NCBI GenBank assembly: GCA_017556805.1
Contig: JAFYMC010000027.1
Span: 31,822-95,821, forward strand
Direction: 5' to 3'
Origin: Lachnospiraceae bacterium
Lineage (GTDB): Bacteria > Bacillota > Clostridia > Lachnospirales > Lachnospiraceae
DNA: 64,000 bases
In this document: in pieces, positions 63,589 to 64,000 of the stretch
Layout: every line of letters starts with the position of its first letter
How positions within the stretch are numbered: position 1 is the first letter of the stretch
Position numbers and translations under genes: made by a program
The notes under the pieces: generated by a model
Database searches by the model: none
Told to the model about the DNA's origin: nothing
What the model saw: the letters and a program-made list of their open reading frames with translations, nothing else

Positions 63589-63661
63589 TGAGCCACGCGG
63601 GACTCGAACCCGCGACACCTTGATTAAAAGTCAAGTGCTCTACCGCCTGAGCTAGTAGCCC
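63589..63661 (-). tRNA. tRNA-Lys(TTT)
   Basis: The cloverleaf has anticodon loop CTTTTAA, T-loop GGTTCGAGTCC, 7-bp acceptor stem with G-U pairs, and no encoded CCA. Confidence 0.95.
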
Positions 63662-63719
63662 ATCTTTTTTGTCTCGAAAATTTTCCTTATCAAAAATCCT
63701 CGAATTAACAAAAAAATAA

Positions 63720-63792
<73 letters not shown>

Positions 63793-63827
63793 ATGGTATC
63801 GTAAAAAGTGAATTTCTTTCTACTGAG

Positions 63828-63901
<74 letters not shown>

Positions 63902-63925
63902 ATAATCAATTATTCTTTTGTTAAG

Positions 63926-64000
63926 TGGATGGGGAAGGATTCGAACCTTCGAAAGCGTCGCTAACAGATTTACAGTATGCCCCCTTTGGCCACTCGGGAA
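63926..64000 (-). tRNA. tRNA-Tyr(GTA), partial at window edge
   Basis: It has anticodon loop CTGTAAA, a long class II variable arm (TAGCGACGCTTTCG) and a normal T arm. The first bases of the acceptor lie outside the window. The anticodon stem shows a T-C mismatch (position 30 against 40). Confidence 0.9.

Overview
The window looks like chromosomal DNA of a low-to-mid GC Gram-positive Clostridia bacterium, most likely a Lachnospiraceae gut anaerobe. The evidence is: strong AAGGAGG ribosome sites, an LTA synthase, a T-box, an FMN riboswitch in front of a RibU-type ECF protein, an outer-membrane-free type IV pilus set, a GH10 xylanase lipoprotein, and many exported proteins with Pro/Thr 'TPAPTATPEPT' linkers. 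No phage, insertion sequence or CRISPR array is visible. Most genes lie on the minus strand.

1-9957 (minus) holds a tightly packed five-gene unit. It encodes a cyclic-nucleotide-binding-fold protein, a kleisin-like protein, a small kite-like protein, a 1464-residue SMC/MukB-like ATPase and a helical-repeat protein cut by the window edge. The core order matches MukFEB and JetABC, but no JetD-like nuclease is present and the ATPase motifs are unusual. I consider this the best candidate for an under-described system. 10025-11468 holds tadA and a GNAT gene.

11554-17561 (plus) holds LTA synthase, a GH10-CBM9 xylanase lipoprotein, a diacylglycerol-kinase-family protein, and FMN riboswitch-ribU. 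17652-27539 (minus) holds rsmA, tatD, a YdcF-like membrane protein, a Ser/Arg-rich zinc-ribbon membrane protein, a 156-bp structured inverted-repeat element, metG, metI, metN and metQ behind a consensus promoter and a T-box, and a DUF2809-type membrane protein. 27677-30433 (plus) holds a VanY-type carboxypeptidase with a 42-bp coding tandem repeat and a CapA-like lipoprotein. 30496-33172 (minus) is the ferrous-iron operon feoA-feoB-Cys-rich protein, with a palindromic operator over the start site. After that come a small alarmone synthetase, a lipoprotein made of four carbohydrate-binding modules, a PflA-like radical SAM protein and a two-component system.

39883-57642 (minus) is a single ~17.8-kb type IV pilus operon: pilB, pilT, pilC, two major-type prepilins, pilD, a pilM-pilN fusion, pilO-like, four pilin-like minor subunits, and a 1522-residue DUF5057-type secreted protein. 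It has a near-consensus promoter at 57722-57750 and a terminator at 39805-39841. The pilus, the multi-CBM lipoprotein and the xylanase together suggest attachment to and use of plant cell-wall polysaccharide; this is an inference.

58006-63471 (minus) holds transketolase, transaldolase, a PdaA-like deacetylase and an O-antigen-ligase-like membrane protein. The window ends in a tRNA cluster (Tyr partial, fMet, Phe, Lys in transcription order).

All functional names come from reading motifs and gene order by eye; no database search was run.
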